From Blastomonas sp. CACIA14H2 (lineage in GTDB: Bacteria; Pseudomonadota; Alphaproteobacteria; Sphingomonadales; Sphingomonadaceae), in the NCBI GenBank assembly GCA_000503195.1, contig AYSC01000018.1:19867-83866 (forward strand): 64,000 nucleotides of DNA. The letters are read 5' to 3'. Positions 18,361-27,545 of this stretch are shown piece by piece (within the stretch, counting starts at the first letter, position 1; the number at the start of each line of letters is the position of its first letter). A program made the position numbers and the translations under genes. A model generated the notes under the pieces. The model was not told the origin of the DNA and did not search any database. It saw only the letters and a program-made list of their open reading frames with translations.

Positions 18361-19314
18361 TCAGGCCTGACCAGTTCCCTCGCGCCGCCTTTCGTTCAGG
18401 CTGGTCATCATCTCCGCCAGTGCGCGGAACTGCTCGATCGTCCGCGCCAGCAGATCGCGGTCGCGGGCGGGATTGAGCGAGGCGCTCTCGAACAGATCCT
18501 CGCTGTCCACCACCACCACGACATCGCCCTTGTGGAACAGCGCCTTGAGGCTCTTGCCCTGGAACCGCTCTTCCAGTGCGACCAGCCGCTCGCAATAGGC
18601 CGGATGCACCAGATAGCGCGCCTCGACCGGATCGCTGCCATAGACGTCGAAGGTCTTCTCGAAGCGCGGATCGACCATCTTCACCCGATCGAGCTTCATG
18701 CCGTTCTTGGTCTGGCTGTCGCCGAACAGCGTCAGCCGCAATCGCTGCCGCTCGACCAGCGTCACGCCATGGAAATCGCGCGCAAAGCGCAGGGTGAGAA
18801 TCACGCCCTTGAAGACGGTGACGTCGCGCCGGTCCTTGCCCGATCCCCGCCGCTCGATCATCGTCGCCTCGTACAGGCGGAACCGCGTGCCGCCGAGCTC
18901 GCCCTGCCAGCAATCCTCGCAGGTCTTGCGGGTATAGCCCGGCAGCAGATCATAAGCATATGCCAGGTTGAACTCGTCGCCGAACGTTGCTTCGGGGCTG
19001 TATTCGACCCCCAGGCTGCGCGCGAGCGCGCTGTTCATCTCGCGCTTCAGGCTGCTGACCATGTTCTGGCGGATGATGCCACCCATGGTGAAGCCGATCG
19101 CGATGATGCCCAGCCCCGCATAGCCCAAGGCCTGCCACACGAAGCCCTCCCCGGCGAAACACAGCAGCAGTGGTCCGCCGAGCACCAGCCCGGCAATCCA
19201 GCGCTGCCACGCTTTGCGCTTGGCCTCCGCACGCGCCTCGGCCTGGCCCTGCAGCCACTGGCCCAGTTCGCCCGCCAGCAGCGTATCGACATCGGCTATT
19301 GTGATCACCGGCAT
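18361..19314 (-). CDS. DUF3137 domain-containing membrane protein
   Basis: A 317-residue protein with two hydrophobic segments (about residues 40-80, RWIAGLVLGGPLLLCFAGEG onward) and a large soluble C-terminal part rich in beta-like sequence (TVFKGVILTLRFARDFHGVT), matching DUF3137. These proteins are frequently encoded next to LemA; here the two genes are divergent with 53 nt between starts. The function is unknown; a joint envelope role is inferred. Confidence 0.82.
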   Translation of the reverse strand: MPVITIADVDTLLAGELGQWLQGQAEARAEAKRKAWQRWIAGLVLGGPLLLCFAGEGFVWQALGYAGLGIIAIGFTMGGIIRQNMVSSLKREMNSALARSLGVEYSPEATFGDEFNLAYAYDLLPGYTRKTCEDCWQGELGGTRFRLYEATMIERRGSGKDRRDVTVFKGVILTLRFARDFHGVTLVERQRLRLTLFGDSQTKNGMKLDRVKMVDPRFEKTFDVYGSDPVEARYLVHPAYCERLVALEERFQGKSLKALFHKGDVVVVVDSEDLFESASLNPARDRDLLARTIEQFRALAEMMTSLNERRREGTGQA

Positions 19315-19367
19315 TCCCCCGCCTGTAGCGCCATGGTAATGCTAGGCGGTCAATTGGGGGACTGTCT

Positions 19368-19925
19368 ATGGAATGGATCATACTCGGCCTTGTCGTCATC
19401 GTCCTGCTGGCGGTGATCCTGATCTATAACCGGCTGGTGGCGCTGCGCGCCAATTGCCGCCAGGGCTGGGCCGATATCGATGCCGGCCTTCGCCAGCGAC
19501 ACGACCTGATCCCCAATCTGGTGAGCACCGTGCAGGGCTATGCCGCGCACGAGAAGAGCGCGCTGGAGGCGGTGATCGCAGCGCGCGGCCGTGCGCTGGC
19601 CGCGCATGGCCCGGCTGAGGCGCAGGGCGCGGAAATGGCGCTGGGCGGCGCACTCAAGAACCTGTTCGCGCTGGCCGAAGCCTATCCCGACCTCAAGGCC
19701 AATACCAATTTCCAGACGCTGCAGCACGAGCTGGCCGATGTCGAGGACAAGCTTGCCGCCGCCCGCCGCGCGTACAACGCCGCCAGCGCCGACTATAATG
19801 CGGGGATCGAATCCTTCCCGGCCGTATTGTTCGCCGGAGCGCTGGGCTTCAAGCCGCAGGGCTTCTGGGAATTGGGCGTGGACGAGCGCGCGACCGTGGG
19901 GGCTGCGCCGAAGGTGTCGTTCTGA
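19368..19925 (+). CDS. LemA family protein
   Basis: A 185-residue protein with one N-terminal membrane span (IILGLVVIVLLAVILIYNRL) and the LemA helical bundle: NCRQGWADIDAGLRQRHDLI, then LIPNLVSTVQGYAAHEKS and the C-terminal RAYNAASADYNAGIESFPA. LemA proteins face outward from the membrane and their role in bacteria is not settled. It is divergent from the DUF3137 gene. Confidence 0.92.
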   Translation: MEWIILGLVVIVLLAVILIYNRLVALRANCRQGWADIDAGLRQRHDLIPNLVSTVQGYAAHEKSALEAVIAARGRALAAHGPAEAQGAEMALGGALKNLFALAEAYPDLKANTNFQTLQHELADVEDKLAAARRAYNAASADYNAGIESFPAVLFAGALGFKPQGFWELGVDERATVGAAPKVSF

Positions 19926-20070
19926 AATCAGTCTGGCCCGATCCGCGAGCGCAAATAACACACGAAGACGACGGGTGCTGATCGGCGCGGCTCTGCCAAT
20001 ATGAACAGAGTTTAATTTGCCTGTACCATAAGCGCATGAAATGAACGTCCCTCAACCGGGATGAGATGAC

Positions 20071-20976
20071 GTGCGAACCTTGGCTCTTGTTTCAGCACTT
20101 CTGGCGACGATGGTTCCGCTCAGCGGATGCGCCACCCTGCGGTCGGCTCAGCGCCCTGTGCTGTTGGCCGAGGACATGAAGGCCGCGCTCGCCGATTACA
20201 AATGGCCGGACATTCAGCGCAAGTTCTACAGCAGCAACGACGCCGACCGGCACGGACTGACCCGGCGGCAGTATCGCGATGAGGTCATCTGGCTGTACAT
20301 GCGGGCGATCGACTCGAACTATGCCCAGTTTCGCAGCAGCGTCGAATCCGAAAGCCGTGGCAGCGATTTCGCATTCGATCTGGTGCTGGCCGCCCTTGCC
20401 GGCATCACCTCCGTTGCCGAAGCCGACGAAGTCGGGCCTTTCGCCGCAGCCATAGCGACCATGATCGGGGCGAAGGGCAGCTTCGACAAGAACCTGTTCT
20501 TCGACAAGACCTTGTCGGCTGTTCTCACCGCGATGGACGAAGAGCGCGCCAAGCGCAGGCTGGTGATCGACCAGGGCATGCAGAACGATGAGAAAAACTA
20601 TTCGATTGTCCGCGCCATGGCCGATCTCACCGCCTACCAGGAAGCGGGCAACCTGTCCGACGCGATATCGAACCTGACCACCGAGGCGGTCATCAACAAG
20701 CGGGACGCGGTCGCCAGACTCGAGAACGCAGCCGCGACCTGCGATTCGGTGGAAGACATGCAGCAGGTAACCGCGGACCTTCGCCAGCTGCTCGATGCCA
20801 CCGATGGCGCAGACAATACGAAGCGCGATATCTTTGCCGCAGCTTTCGGCCTCCCCGCTGGCCTCGACAAGACCCAGCTCGTCCAGCTCGTCGGGCGCGA
20901 GCTCAACAAGGATTACTGCAAAGCCAGCCTGCGAGTGACCAAGGCTGCAGAGATCCGTGCCGCCCTCACACCCTGA
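20071..20976 (+). CDS. Hypothetical lipoprotein
   Basis: A 301-residue predicted lipoprotein starting at a GTG, with signal peptide and lipobox LSGC (Cys about residue 20). The rest is mostly helical, with a small hydrophobic stretch at about residues 100-130 (DLVLAALAGITSVAEADEVG). I do not recognise a family. It is followed after 16 nt by a short gene, so the two probably form an operon. Base composition resembles the neighbours. Confidence 0.7.
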   Translation: MRTLALVSALLATMVPLSGCATLRSAQRPVLLAEDMKAALADYKWPDIQRKFYSSNDADRHGLTRRQYRDEVIWLYMRAIDSNYAQFRSSVESESRGSDFAFDLVLAALAGITSVAEADEVGPFAAAIATMIGAKGSFDKNLFFDKTLSAVLTAMDEERAKRRLVIDQGMQNDEKNYSIVRAMADLTAYQEAGNLSDAISNLTTEAVINKRDAVARLENAAATCDSVEDMQQVTADLRQLLDATDGADNTKRDIFAAAFGLPAGLDKTQLVQLVGRELNKDYCKASLRVTKAAEIRAALTP

Positions 20977-20992
20977 AACCGGAGTAGCTGCC

Positions 20993-21277
20993 ATGCCCGA
21001 TGAACTCAAATATCATAGCCGTCATTCGCTGGGTGAGCTCGAACTGGGGCTGCGCAACGATGAACAATGGTGGGGCGCCTTGACGGCGGTCGAGGTGCTG
21101 GAAAACTACACCCTGGCAACGATGGGTGGCCCGAGGCCGGCGCTCAACTCGCTGCTGCTGCTGCCGATGATCGCGGATCAGGCACCGCCCGCGCCCTCCG
21201 GGGCCGAGCTGATCTGCAAGGGCAAAGCCTATGTTTCCGGAACGGCGATCGGTGTTGCGGCCTTCCGGCTAGGCTAG
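20993..21277 (+). CDS. Hypothetical protein
   Basis: A 94-residue soluble protein (MPDELKYHSRHSLGELELGL onward) of no recognised family. The start is supported by GGAG about 9 nt before the ATG and by its position just behind the lipoprotein gene. The centre, LALLLPMIADQ-like, is only weakly hydrophobic. It could be a partner of the lipoprotein; that is inferred from position alone. Confidence 0.5.
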   Translation: MPDELKYHSRHSLGELELGLRNDEQWWGALTAVEVLENYTLATMGGPRPALNSLLLLPMIADQAPPAPSGAELICKGKAYVSGTAIGVAAFRLG

Positions 21278-21345
21278 GCCTGCCTGCCGCAACGAACCCC
21301 TGCCCCGGGCGTTGCCTGCCGATACGCAGTCGCAACGGGGGGCAT

Positions 21346-22158
21346 ATGCCACGCAGCAAACGGCGCAGGGCAGTCGAGCCCGCGCTCGAGGATCTAGCCG
21401 ACGTCACCACCGCGCTGATCTATCGCGCAATCAGCAGGTCGGGTCGTCACGAACTCGCCCGCCCCTTCTCGGCCCTGTGGTGGTCGGGCGTGGGCGCGGG
21501 TCTGGCGATCAGCCTGTCGATCCTGTGCAAGGGCATTCTCACGGCGCTGCTCCCCGATACCGCATGGGCGCCCGCGGTCACCAACCTGGGTTATTCGGTC
21601 GGCTTTCTGGTGGTGATCATGGGCCGGATGCAGCTGTTCACCGAGAACACGGTGACGCCGATCCTGCCGCTGCTCGCCTATCCCTCGATCTCGCGGCTTG
21701 GCCGGACCGCGCGGCTATGGGCCATCGTCTTTGCCGCGAACATGACCGGATGCCTGATCGCGGCGATCCTGATGGTGCATGCGGGCATCATCCCTCCGTT
21801 GCAGATGTCGGGCGTCGTCAGCGTCTCGCGCCATTATGCCGAGGTCGCGCCGCTCGACCATCTGCTCTGGGGCATGCCCGCCGGGTTCATGATCGCCGCG
21901 CTGGTATGGATGCTGCCGCGTATCGAAAGCGCGGGCGAGGTGCTGATGATCATGCTGGTTACGTACATGATCGGCCTGGGCGGCTTCTCGCACGTCGTGG
22001 CGGGATCGACCGAGCTGTTCATCGTGATGCTGTTGGGCGAGATCGACCCGTTTCGCGCGGTGTTCGGCGGCATCCTGCCTGCCCTTGTCGGCAATGTCAT
22101 CGGCGGAACCGTGATCTTCGCGGCGCTGGCCTATGCGCAGGTCCGCGAGGAGATATGA
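21346..22158 (+). CDS. Formate/nitrite transporter family protein
   Basis: Integral membrane protein of 270 residues with about six spans, of the FNT (FocA/NirC/YfdC) channel family. Typical segments are ELARPFSALWWSGVGAGLAI, NLGYSVGFLVVIMGRMQLFT (with the ENTVTPIL family feature) and GSTELFIVMLLGE. The ATG at 21346 follows a G-rich ribosome site; the reading frame is open further upstream without homology. It resembles the YfdC-like subgroup more than FocA, so the transported anion is not clear. It converges with the TauE/SafE gene. Confidence 0.85.
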   Translation: MPRSKRRRAVEPALEDLADVTTALIYRAISRSGRHELARPFSALWWSGVGAGLAISLSILCKGILTALLPDTAWAPAVTNLGYSVGFLVVIMGRMQLFTENTVTPILPLLAYPSISRLGRTARLWAIVFAANMTGCLIAAILMVHAGIIPPLQMSGVVSVSRHYAEVAPLDHLLWGMPAGFMIAALVWMLPRIESAGEVLMIMLVTYMIGLGGFSHVVAGSTELFIVMLLGEIDPFRAVFGGILPALVGNVIGGTVIFAALAYAQVREEI

Positions 22159-22170
22159 CCGCGCCTCGCG

Positions 22171-22941
22171 TCAGCTGACCGCCTTGTAGATGCTGTAGAC
22201 GCTGGTGATCGTCAGCACGGTGCCGACCATGAACAGCAGCGTGCGCGGGCGCACATTCTTGGCCAGGATCGCGCCGAACGGCGCGGCGATCACGCCGCCG
22301 ATCAGCAGGCCGATGGTCGCGGTGGTGAACGCCTCGAACCCGAGCGTCAGGATGAAGGTGACCGAGATCGAGACGGTGAGGAAGAACTCCGACGTGCTCA
22401 CCGTGCCGATCGTCTTGCGCGGTTCGCCGCCCTGGATCAGCAGGTTGGAGGTTACCACCGGCCCCCACCCGCCACCACCGGCAGCGTCGAGAAATCCGCC
22501 CGCCGCGCCCAGTGGCGCGACGATCCGGGGGTCCTCGAACTTCGGCGTGGGGAAGCGCCACGCGCGATAGAGCAGCACCAGGCCGATGCCGGTCAGATAG
22601 GCCATGACCAGCGGGCGGGCGATGCTGGCATCGACATTGGCCAGAACATAGGCGCCCAGGATGCCGCCCCCGACGCCGGGCAGCACCAGCTTGGCGAACA
22701 GCCCCCAGTCGATATTGCGGTGCCAGGCATGGCTGAGCCCCGATGCCCCGGTCGTGAACACTTCGGCAAAATGTACCCCGGCCGAGGCTTGCGCCGGGGG
22801 CACGCCCAGCACGGAGACCAGCAGCGTGCTGGAAATCACGCCAAAGGCCATGCCCAGCGCCCCGTCGACCATCTGCGCGGCGATGCCCACCAGAATATAG
22901 GGCCAGATTTCGGCTGGGTTCAGTATTCCAAGGTCCGGCAC
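22171..22941 (-). CDS. Sulfite exporter TauE/SafE family protein
   Basis: Membrane permease of 256 residues with about eight hydrophobic segments. It shows the duplicated family signature: GIAAQMVDGALGMAFGVISS in the N-half and GAAGGFLDAAGGGGWGPVVT in the C-half. TauE/SafE proteins move sulfur-containing anions such as sulfite or sulfoacetate. It is 37 nt downstream of the TonB receptor on the same strand, which suggests a sulfur-compound uptake or efflux operon together with the YezD-like gene. Confidence 0.9.
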   Translation of the reverse strand: MPDLGILNPAEIWPYILVGIAAQMVDGALGMAFGVISSTLLVSVLGVPPAQASAGVHFAEVFTTGASGLSHAWHRNIDWGLFAKLVLPGVGGGILGAYVLANVDASIARPLVMAYLTGIGLVLLYRAWRFPTPKFEDPRIVAPLGAAGGFLDAAGGGGWGPVVTSNLLIQGGEPRKTIGTVSTSEFFLTVSISVTFILTLGFEAFTTATIGLLIGGVIAAPFGAILAKNVRPRTLLFMVGTVLTITSVYSIYKAVS

Positions 22942-22978
22942 GTGCGGTCCCTTCTGCTGGAGGAAGCTTCAACCACCC

Positions 22979-25468
22979 TCAGAACCGCGCCGAGACCGTA
23001 AGGCCGGCGGTGCGGGGATCGGGCATTTGAGCGGAGATGAGGCCGGTGTTACCGGGGGTGACGGCGAGCGATTCAAAATAGTTCTCGTCGAAGGCGTTGC
23101 GAATCCAGACGAAGAAATCATAGCGGTCGGTGCGAAAACCGGCGCGGAAATTGTGCAGCGAATAGCCATTGATATCGGTGTAGATCGATCGCGAGGCGTT
23201 TGACGAGAATTTCGACCGGAAGTTCGCATCGTAACCCGCATAGGCATTGCCCTCGAGCCCGAAGACCGTTGCCGGAACGTTATATTCCGCGCCCCAGGAA
23301 AAGGCCCATCTGGACACGCCCGGCAACCACTGGCCGGAGACGTCGCAGTTCGCGGGGCTGAGCGCACCCGGCGTGGCAGCGGGGCCGGGCACCTGCGTCC
23401 CCGTCACCGTGGTGCCGCCTGCCAGTTCGGGCGGGCATGGCGCATCGACGAAGCGCACGAACCTGGCATCGGTATAGGCACCGCTGACATAGGCGGTGAC
23501 GCGATCGGACGGCTGGACGCGGAAATCCGCTTCTACGCCGCGGCTGCGCACCTTGTCGGCATTGGCGAGATAGCCGCGCAGCACGTTGCTGCCGCTGATA
23601 TTGCTGATGACGCTGGCCTGGAAATCCTGGATGTCGGTCCAGAAGGCAGCAAGGTTGAGCGTCGCCTTGCGGTCCCAGAACTGGGTCTTCAGCCCGATTT
23701 CAAAATGGTCGACCTTCTCGGGCTCGATCACCGCGACCTCCAGCGCCGCCGACCCGTCCGCGCGGCTGGGCACGCCGTTGAGGTTGACCCCGCCGGTCTT
23801 GAACGAGCGCGCATAGGTCGCATAGGCGTTCACGGTATCGCTGATCTCGTATCCCAGGTTGAGATCGTACGAGAGATTCCAGTCGCTGAAATCGACCTCG
23901 AAGAATTGCGAGGCCTGCACCCCGCGCTGCGCGGCGATCCAGGGATCGTTGAAGAACGGGCTGGTCGGCACGTTGCTGACGATCTGGCGCGTTCCGTTCG
24001 AGGCATTGCCGGTGACGACCGAGTCATACTGGCCGTTCTTCTTGTCGTAATTGATGCGGATGCCCGGCGAGACGGTGAGGGCATCGGTGACCTTCCAGTT
24101 GAGCTTCGCGAAACCGGCCAGGCTGACATTGTCGAGCCGGATGTCGTTGTTCGCCACCACGCCGTTCAGCACCGCCGGATTGTTGGACAGCGCGCTGGTC
24201 GGGTTGAGCAGCCAGGCGCTCGCCGCAGGGCCCTGTTCCTGGATGCCCTGGGTGCGGATTTCCTGATAGAAGGCGAACGCGCCGGCCACGAAGTTCAGCC
24301 GCTCCGCCTCATAGTTCAGGCGGAATTCCTGCGTGTACTGCTTCTGCTGGGTGGGGTTGTTGACCTTCAGGAAAATCGGCAGGCCGGTGAAATCGCGGTC
24401 GTTGGCCGGGGTCCAGTCCCAGTAGCGATAGGCACTGACCGAGGTCAGCGAGACCTTGCCGAGATCCCATTCGACCAGCGCCGACACGCCGCCATGCTCG
24501 TTGCGCGCGCGGATATTCGCGTCGAGATCGGTCAAGCGGTCGAACGGATCGGTGCTGGGGACGCGATAGCCGGGGAAGCGCGCGATCAGCGCGGCATATT
24601 GCCGGTTGGCCGCGCGCTGGGTGGTGCCGACGCGCGCATAGATCTGGACGCAGCAGATCGGGTCCTGAATATTGTAGTCGCCCGACAATGTCACCTTGAA
24701 GCGGTCGCTGGGCTGCCACAGCAGCGCGCCGCGAATGCCGAGATTGTCGAGGCTGTTGACGTTCTGCCCGGTCTTCACGTTCAGGATCGTGCCACGCCGG
24801 TCGGTCGACGACAGGCTGATCCGCGCCGCGATGGTGTTCGAGAACGGACCGGAAATCGTCGCCTTGGCCTGTTTGAAATCGTAATTGCCGACGCTGAGTT
24901 CGGCGCGGCCCTCGAACGTGAAGCTGGGCGCGCGCGTGCGGATGTTGATCGCACCTGCGGTGGTGTTCTTGCCATAGAGCGTGCCCTGCGGCCCGCGCAG
25001 CACCTCGACCTGCTCGACATCGACAAAGTCCAGCGTCGCCGAAGCGATGCGGTTGTAATAGACCTGGTCGATATAGATGCCGACGCCCTGTTCGAACCCG
25101 TCATTGGTGAGCCCGAACGGCGCACCGATGCCGCGGATGTTGATGAACGTGTTGCGCGGATTAGTCGAATAGAATTGCAGCGCCGGCTGGATCTGCGTGA
25201 GCCGGTTGATGTTGAACAGGCCCTGCGAATCGACCTGCGCCGCATCGATGACGGATAGCGCGATCGGCACGTCCTGGATGTCTTCGTCGCGGCGGCGGGC
25301 GGTCACGATGATCACGGTATCGCCCTGATCATCGGCAGCCTCAGCCTGCGCGGCGGCATCGGTTTGCGCCGCGTCGACATCGGTTGCGGCCGCCTGCGCC
25401 TGGAAGGGTGTTGCGAGCGCAATAGCCAGCGCCGCGAGCGACGCGTACGCGGGAAAGGACATGGACAT
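22979..25468 (-). CDS. TonB-dependent receptor
   Basis: Outer-membrane active transporter of 829 residues. After a signal peptide ending FQAQAA comes the TonB box-like VIIVTARRR, the plug domain (QDVPIALSVIDAAQVDSQGL, VEVLRGPQGTLYGKNTTAGA) and a 22-strand-type beta barrel ending in the aromatic TVSARF. It belongs to the CirA/FyuA-like group that is expanded in sphingomonads. The substrate is unknown; the neighbouring TauE/SafE and YezD genes point to an organosulfur compound. An ATG two codons inside (25462) is a possible alternative start. Confidence 0.95.
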   Translation of the reverse strand: MSMSFPAYASLAALAIALATPFQAQAAATDVDAAQTDAAAQAEAADDQGDTVIIVTARRRDEDIQDVPIALSVIDAAQVDSQGLFNINRLTQIQPALQFYSTNPRNTFINIRGIGAPFGLTNDGFEQGVGIYIDQVYYNRIASATLDFVDVEQVEVLRGPQGTLYGKNTTAGAINIRTRAPSFTFEGRAELSVGNYDFKQAKATISGPFSNTIAARISLSSTDRRGTILNVKTGQNVNSLDNLGIRGALLWQPSDRFKVTLSGDYNIQDPICCVQIYARVGTTQRAANRQYAALIARFPGYRVPSTDPFDRLTDLDANIRARNEHGGVSALVEWDLGKVSLTSVSAYRYWDWTPANDRDFTGLPIFLKVNNPTQQKQYTQEFRLNYEAERLNFVAGAFAFYQEIRTQGIQEQGPAASAWLLNPTSALSNNPAVLNGVVANNDIRLDNVSLAGFAKLNWKVTDALTVSPGIRINYDKKNGQYDSVVTGNASNGTRQIVSNVPTSPFFNDPWIAAQRGVQASQFFEVDFSDWNLSYDLNLGYEISDTVNAYATYARSFKTGGVNLNGVPSRADGSAALEVAVIEPEKVDHFEIGLKTQFWDRKATLNLAAFWTDIQDFQASVISNISGSNVLRGYLANADKVRSRGVEADFRVQPSDRVTAYVSGAYTDARFVRFVDAPCPPELAGGTTVTGTQVPGPAATPGALSPANCDVSGQWLPGVSRWAFSWGAEYNVPATVFGLEGNAYAGYDANFRSKFSSNASRSIYTDINGYSLHNFRAGFRTDRYDFFVWIRNAFDENYFESLAVTPGNTGLISAQMPDPRTAGLTVSARF

Positions 25469-25610
25469 TGGGAAAGACCCCCTGGTTGGGAGGTGCTTCC
25501 GGATGTCCGGTCGGCACGCTGTTTGGGTTGCAGCATCGGAAAAGGGCTCGAAAAATGCCGGTCCGGTCGTACCGGTCCCGGCAGTCGGAGGGATAGGTGG
25601 CTATGCTGGC

Positions 25611-25778
25611 TCAGCTGAAGCGCTGGCGTTCGGTGACGTCCATCTGCACCAGCTTGCCATCGTGCACGGTCAGCACGATGGCACCATAGCGCAGCCGGGA
25701 TATGGCATCGGAGATGGTCGAGAGGGGAAGCGACGCGCGGGGCGCGGCGTTCTCGGGCTTGGCAGGAGGCATCGGCAT
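25611..25778 (-). CDS. YezD-like (DUF2292) small protein
   Basis: A 55-residue protein whose C-terminal half ISDAISRLRYGAIVLTVHDG then KLVQMDVTERQRF matches the YezD/DUF2292 family. Such proteins are often found beside sulfur-assimilation or sulfonate-use genes, sometimes under cysteine-responsive Rrf2 regulators. The ATG at 25778 is chosen because GAGGAG lies directly upstream. The gene leads a minus-strand run of yezD-like, TonB receptor (142 nt on) and TauE/SafE. A candidate operator lies 65 nt upstream. Confidence 0.8.
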   Translation of the reverse strand: MPMPPAKPENAAPRASLPLSTISDAISRLRYGAIVLTVHDGKLVQMDVTERQRFS

Positions 25779-25842
25779 ACTCCTCGAGGAAATCTGGTGC
25801 GGACCGGCTGCATGCAGCATGGCCCGCGAAAGAAAGGCTATT

Positions 25843-25859
25843 CTCTACCGTATTGGTTG
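25843..25859. promoter_or_regulatory. Candidate Rrf2 operator upstream of yezD-like gene
   Basis: The 17-bp sequence CTCTACCGTATTGGTTG contains an ACC-N5-GGT imperfect dyad. It lies over a plausible minus-strand promoter (TTGCCA, 17-nt spacer, TAGCCT). The same motif, matching 14 of 17 positions, is found upstream of the Rrf2 regulator gene at 27546-27562. Assignment to Rrf2 is inference from this sharing. Confidence 0.5.
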
Positions 25860-26042
25860 GCAAGATAGTTTTTCTTGTACCCCAACGGTCGGAGACCAAC
25901 CGCCCCTGGCTCGCGCCAGCCTGCCCGAAAGCGCCAGATCTGGGAGTTTTCAGCCGATACGCGGCCTTGCAGCGCCGAACCGGGCTATTTACAAGGGCAT
26001 TGCGGACGATTGCAGCCGCCAGCCTGCATGACGAGAGTGACG

Positions 26043-27044
26043 ATGGACCGGTTCGTAAGGGCAGGCATGATGTTTCGCCGCGACTGGCGACTGGGCTATG
26101 GACTGGCGCTGGCGAGCTTTGCCCTGGCGCTGTTCAGCCGCTTCCACCTGCAGGGCACGTTGCCCCCGGGCTTTCCCTATCTCACCTTTTTCCCCGCGGT
26201 GATCGTCACCACCTTCCTCGCCGGATTGTGGCCCGGAATCCTGTGCGCGGCGCTGTGCGGGGTGGCCGCGCTCTATTTCTTCATCCCCCCGGTCAACAGC
26301 TTCGCGATGGACGGCGCGAGCACGATCGCGATCGGCTTCTATGTGTTCATCGTCACGGTCGACATTGCACTGATCCATTTCATGCACCGCGCCGCCGACC
26401 GGCTGGAAGCGAAGAAGCGCGTGACCGAGGAACTCTACGACCAGCAGCGCACGATGTTTCAGGAATTGCAGCACCGCGTCGCCAACAACATGACCTTCGT
26501 CTCGGCGTTGCTGCAGCTGCAGAAGCGCAAGGTGGCGACCGACCCCGGATCGGCCAGTTTTGCGCTCGACGAGGCGCAGAGCCGCATCGAGACGATGTCG
26601 CGCATCCACCGGCGGCTTTACGATCCCGCCTCGGTCGACCTGCCGGTCGCCGAATATTTCCAGGAAATCTGCGCCGATCTGTTGCAGGCGACCGGCGCGC
26701 GCAACATCGTGTGCCTGGTCGACATGCCGGCGGTGAAGCTCGATATCGCGCGGCTGACCACATTGTCGCTGCTGGTCACCGAGCTGGTCACCAACAGCCT
26801 GAAGCACGCCTTTGCTGACGATGGCGGTACGATCACGCTCAAGCTCGAGCGGCTCGATCCGCAGCGTTTGACGCTGACGGTGAGCGACAACGGTCGCGGG
26901 GTGCCCGCTGAGGTCGATATGGCTGCGAGCAAGGGGCTAGGCACCCGGATCGTGCAGTCGCTCGCCGCGCAGCTGGGTGGCGAGGTCAGGGCGCTGACGA
27001 ATCTGGGCAGGGGCGCTGCGTGGCAGGTGGTGTTCGCCGCATGA
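26043..27044 (+). CDS. Sensor histidine kinase, DUF4118 / HisKA_2 type
   Basis: Membrane kinase of 333 residues. The N-terminal four-span sensor is DUF4118-like (PYLTFFPAVIVTTFLAGLWP, then FFIPPVNSFAMDG). The dimerisation region holds the phosphoacceptor in ELQHRVANNMTFVSALLQLQ, the HisKA_2 pattern, and the HATPase has ELVTNSLKHAF and SDNGRGVP. The start at 26043 has GAGAG upstream; an ATG at 26028 is an alternative. No response regulator is adjacent. It is divergent from the yezD-like gene and converges with the Rrf2 gene. Its membrane module resembles that of the kinase at 40874. Confidence 0.88.
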   Translation: MDRFVRAGMMFRRDWRLGYGLALASFALALFSRFHLQGTLPPGFPYLTFFPAVIVTTFLAGLWPGILCAALCGVAALYFFIPPVNSFAMDGASTIAIGFYVFIVTVDIALIHFMHRAADRLEAKKRVTEELYDQQRTMFQELQHRVANNMTFVSALLQLQKRKVATDPGSASFALDEAQSRIETMSRIHRRLYDPASVDLPVAEYFQEICADLLQATGARNIVCLVDMPAVKLDIARLTTLSLLVTELVTNSLKHAFADDGGTITLKLERLDPQRLTLTVSDNGRGVPAEVDMAASKGLGTRIVQSLAAQLGGEVRALTNLGRGAAWQVVFAA

Positions 27045-27065
27045 CCGCGGCGGGCGGCGGATTGC

Positions 27066-27509
27066 TCAGTCCGCCATCGCCTCGTCGAACGCCCCCACCG
27101 GCGCGATCGGATCGGCGAGTGTCATCTGATCGAGAATCACCGCGGTCTCGTCGCGTACCTTGAGCATCAGCGCGCGCAAGCGGCACTCGTCCTCGGCCAG
27201 GCAGTTCTTGCACTTTTCATAGGCATAGCGGCTGGCACAGGGCACCAGCGCGAGCGATCCGCTGGTGATGCGCACGATGTCGCCATAGCGGATATCGACC
27301 GGGGCGAGGCCGAGCTCATAACCGCCATCCTTGCCGCGCTGCGAATGCACCAGCCCTGCCCTTGCCATTTCGGACAGGATGACGGTGAGAAACTTGGGCG
27401 GGATGTTCTGCGCCGTGGCGATCTCGTCCAGATGCACCAGGCCCTGGCCATAGCGATCGGCCAGGTGCTGCAGGGCGCGGATGGTGTAGCGGACTTTCTG
27501 GCTGAGCAT
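27066..27509 (-). CDS. Rrf2-family transcriptional regulator
   Basis: A 147-residue winged-helix regulator. The N-terminus MLSQKVRYTIRALQHLADRY is the Rrf2 DNA-binding start, and SQRGKDGGYELG is the wing. Four cysteines at C-x8-C-x2-C-x5-C (CASRYAYEKCKNCLAEDEC) could hold an iron-sulfur cluster or sense thiols. Rrf2 relatives control cysteine and sulfur genes or Fe-S biogenesis. The presence of a shared motif before this gene and before the yezD-like gene suggests autoregulation and control of that operon. The start at 27509 matches the family; the frame is open to 27575. Confidence 0.93.
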   Translation of the reverse strand: MLSQKVRYTIRALQHLADRYGQGLVHLDEIATAQNIPPKFLTVILSEMARAGLVHSQRGKDGGYELGLAPVDIRYGDIVRITSGSLALVPCASRYAYEKCKNCLAEDECRLRALMLKVRDETAVILDQMTLADPIAPVGAFDEAMAD

Positions 27510-27545
27510 GGTCCCATGCCCGATACGCCCGCCTGCCCGATTTTT

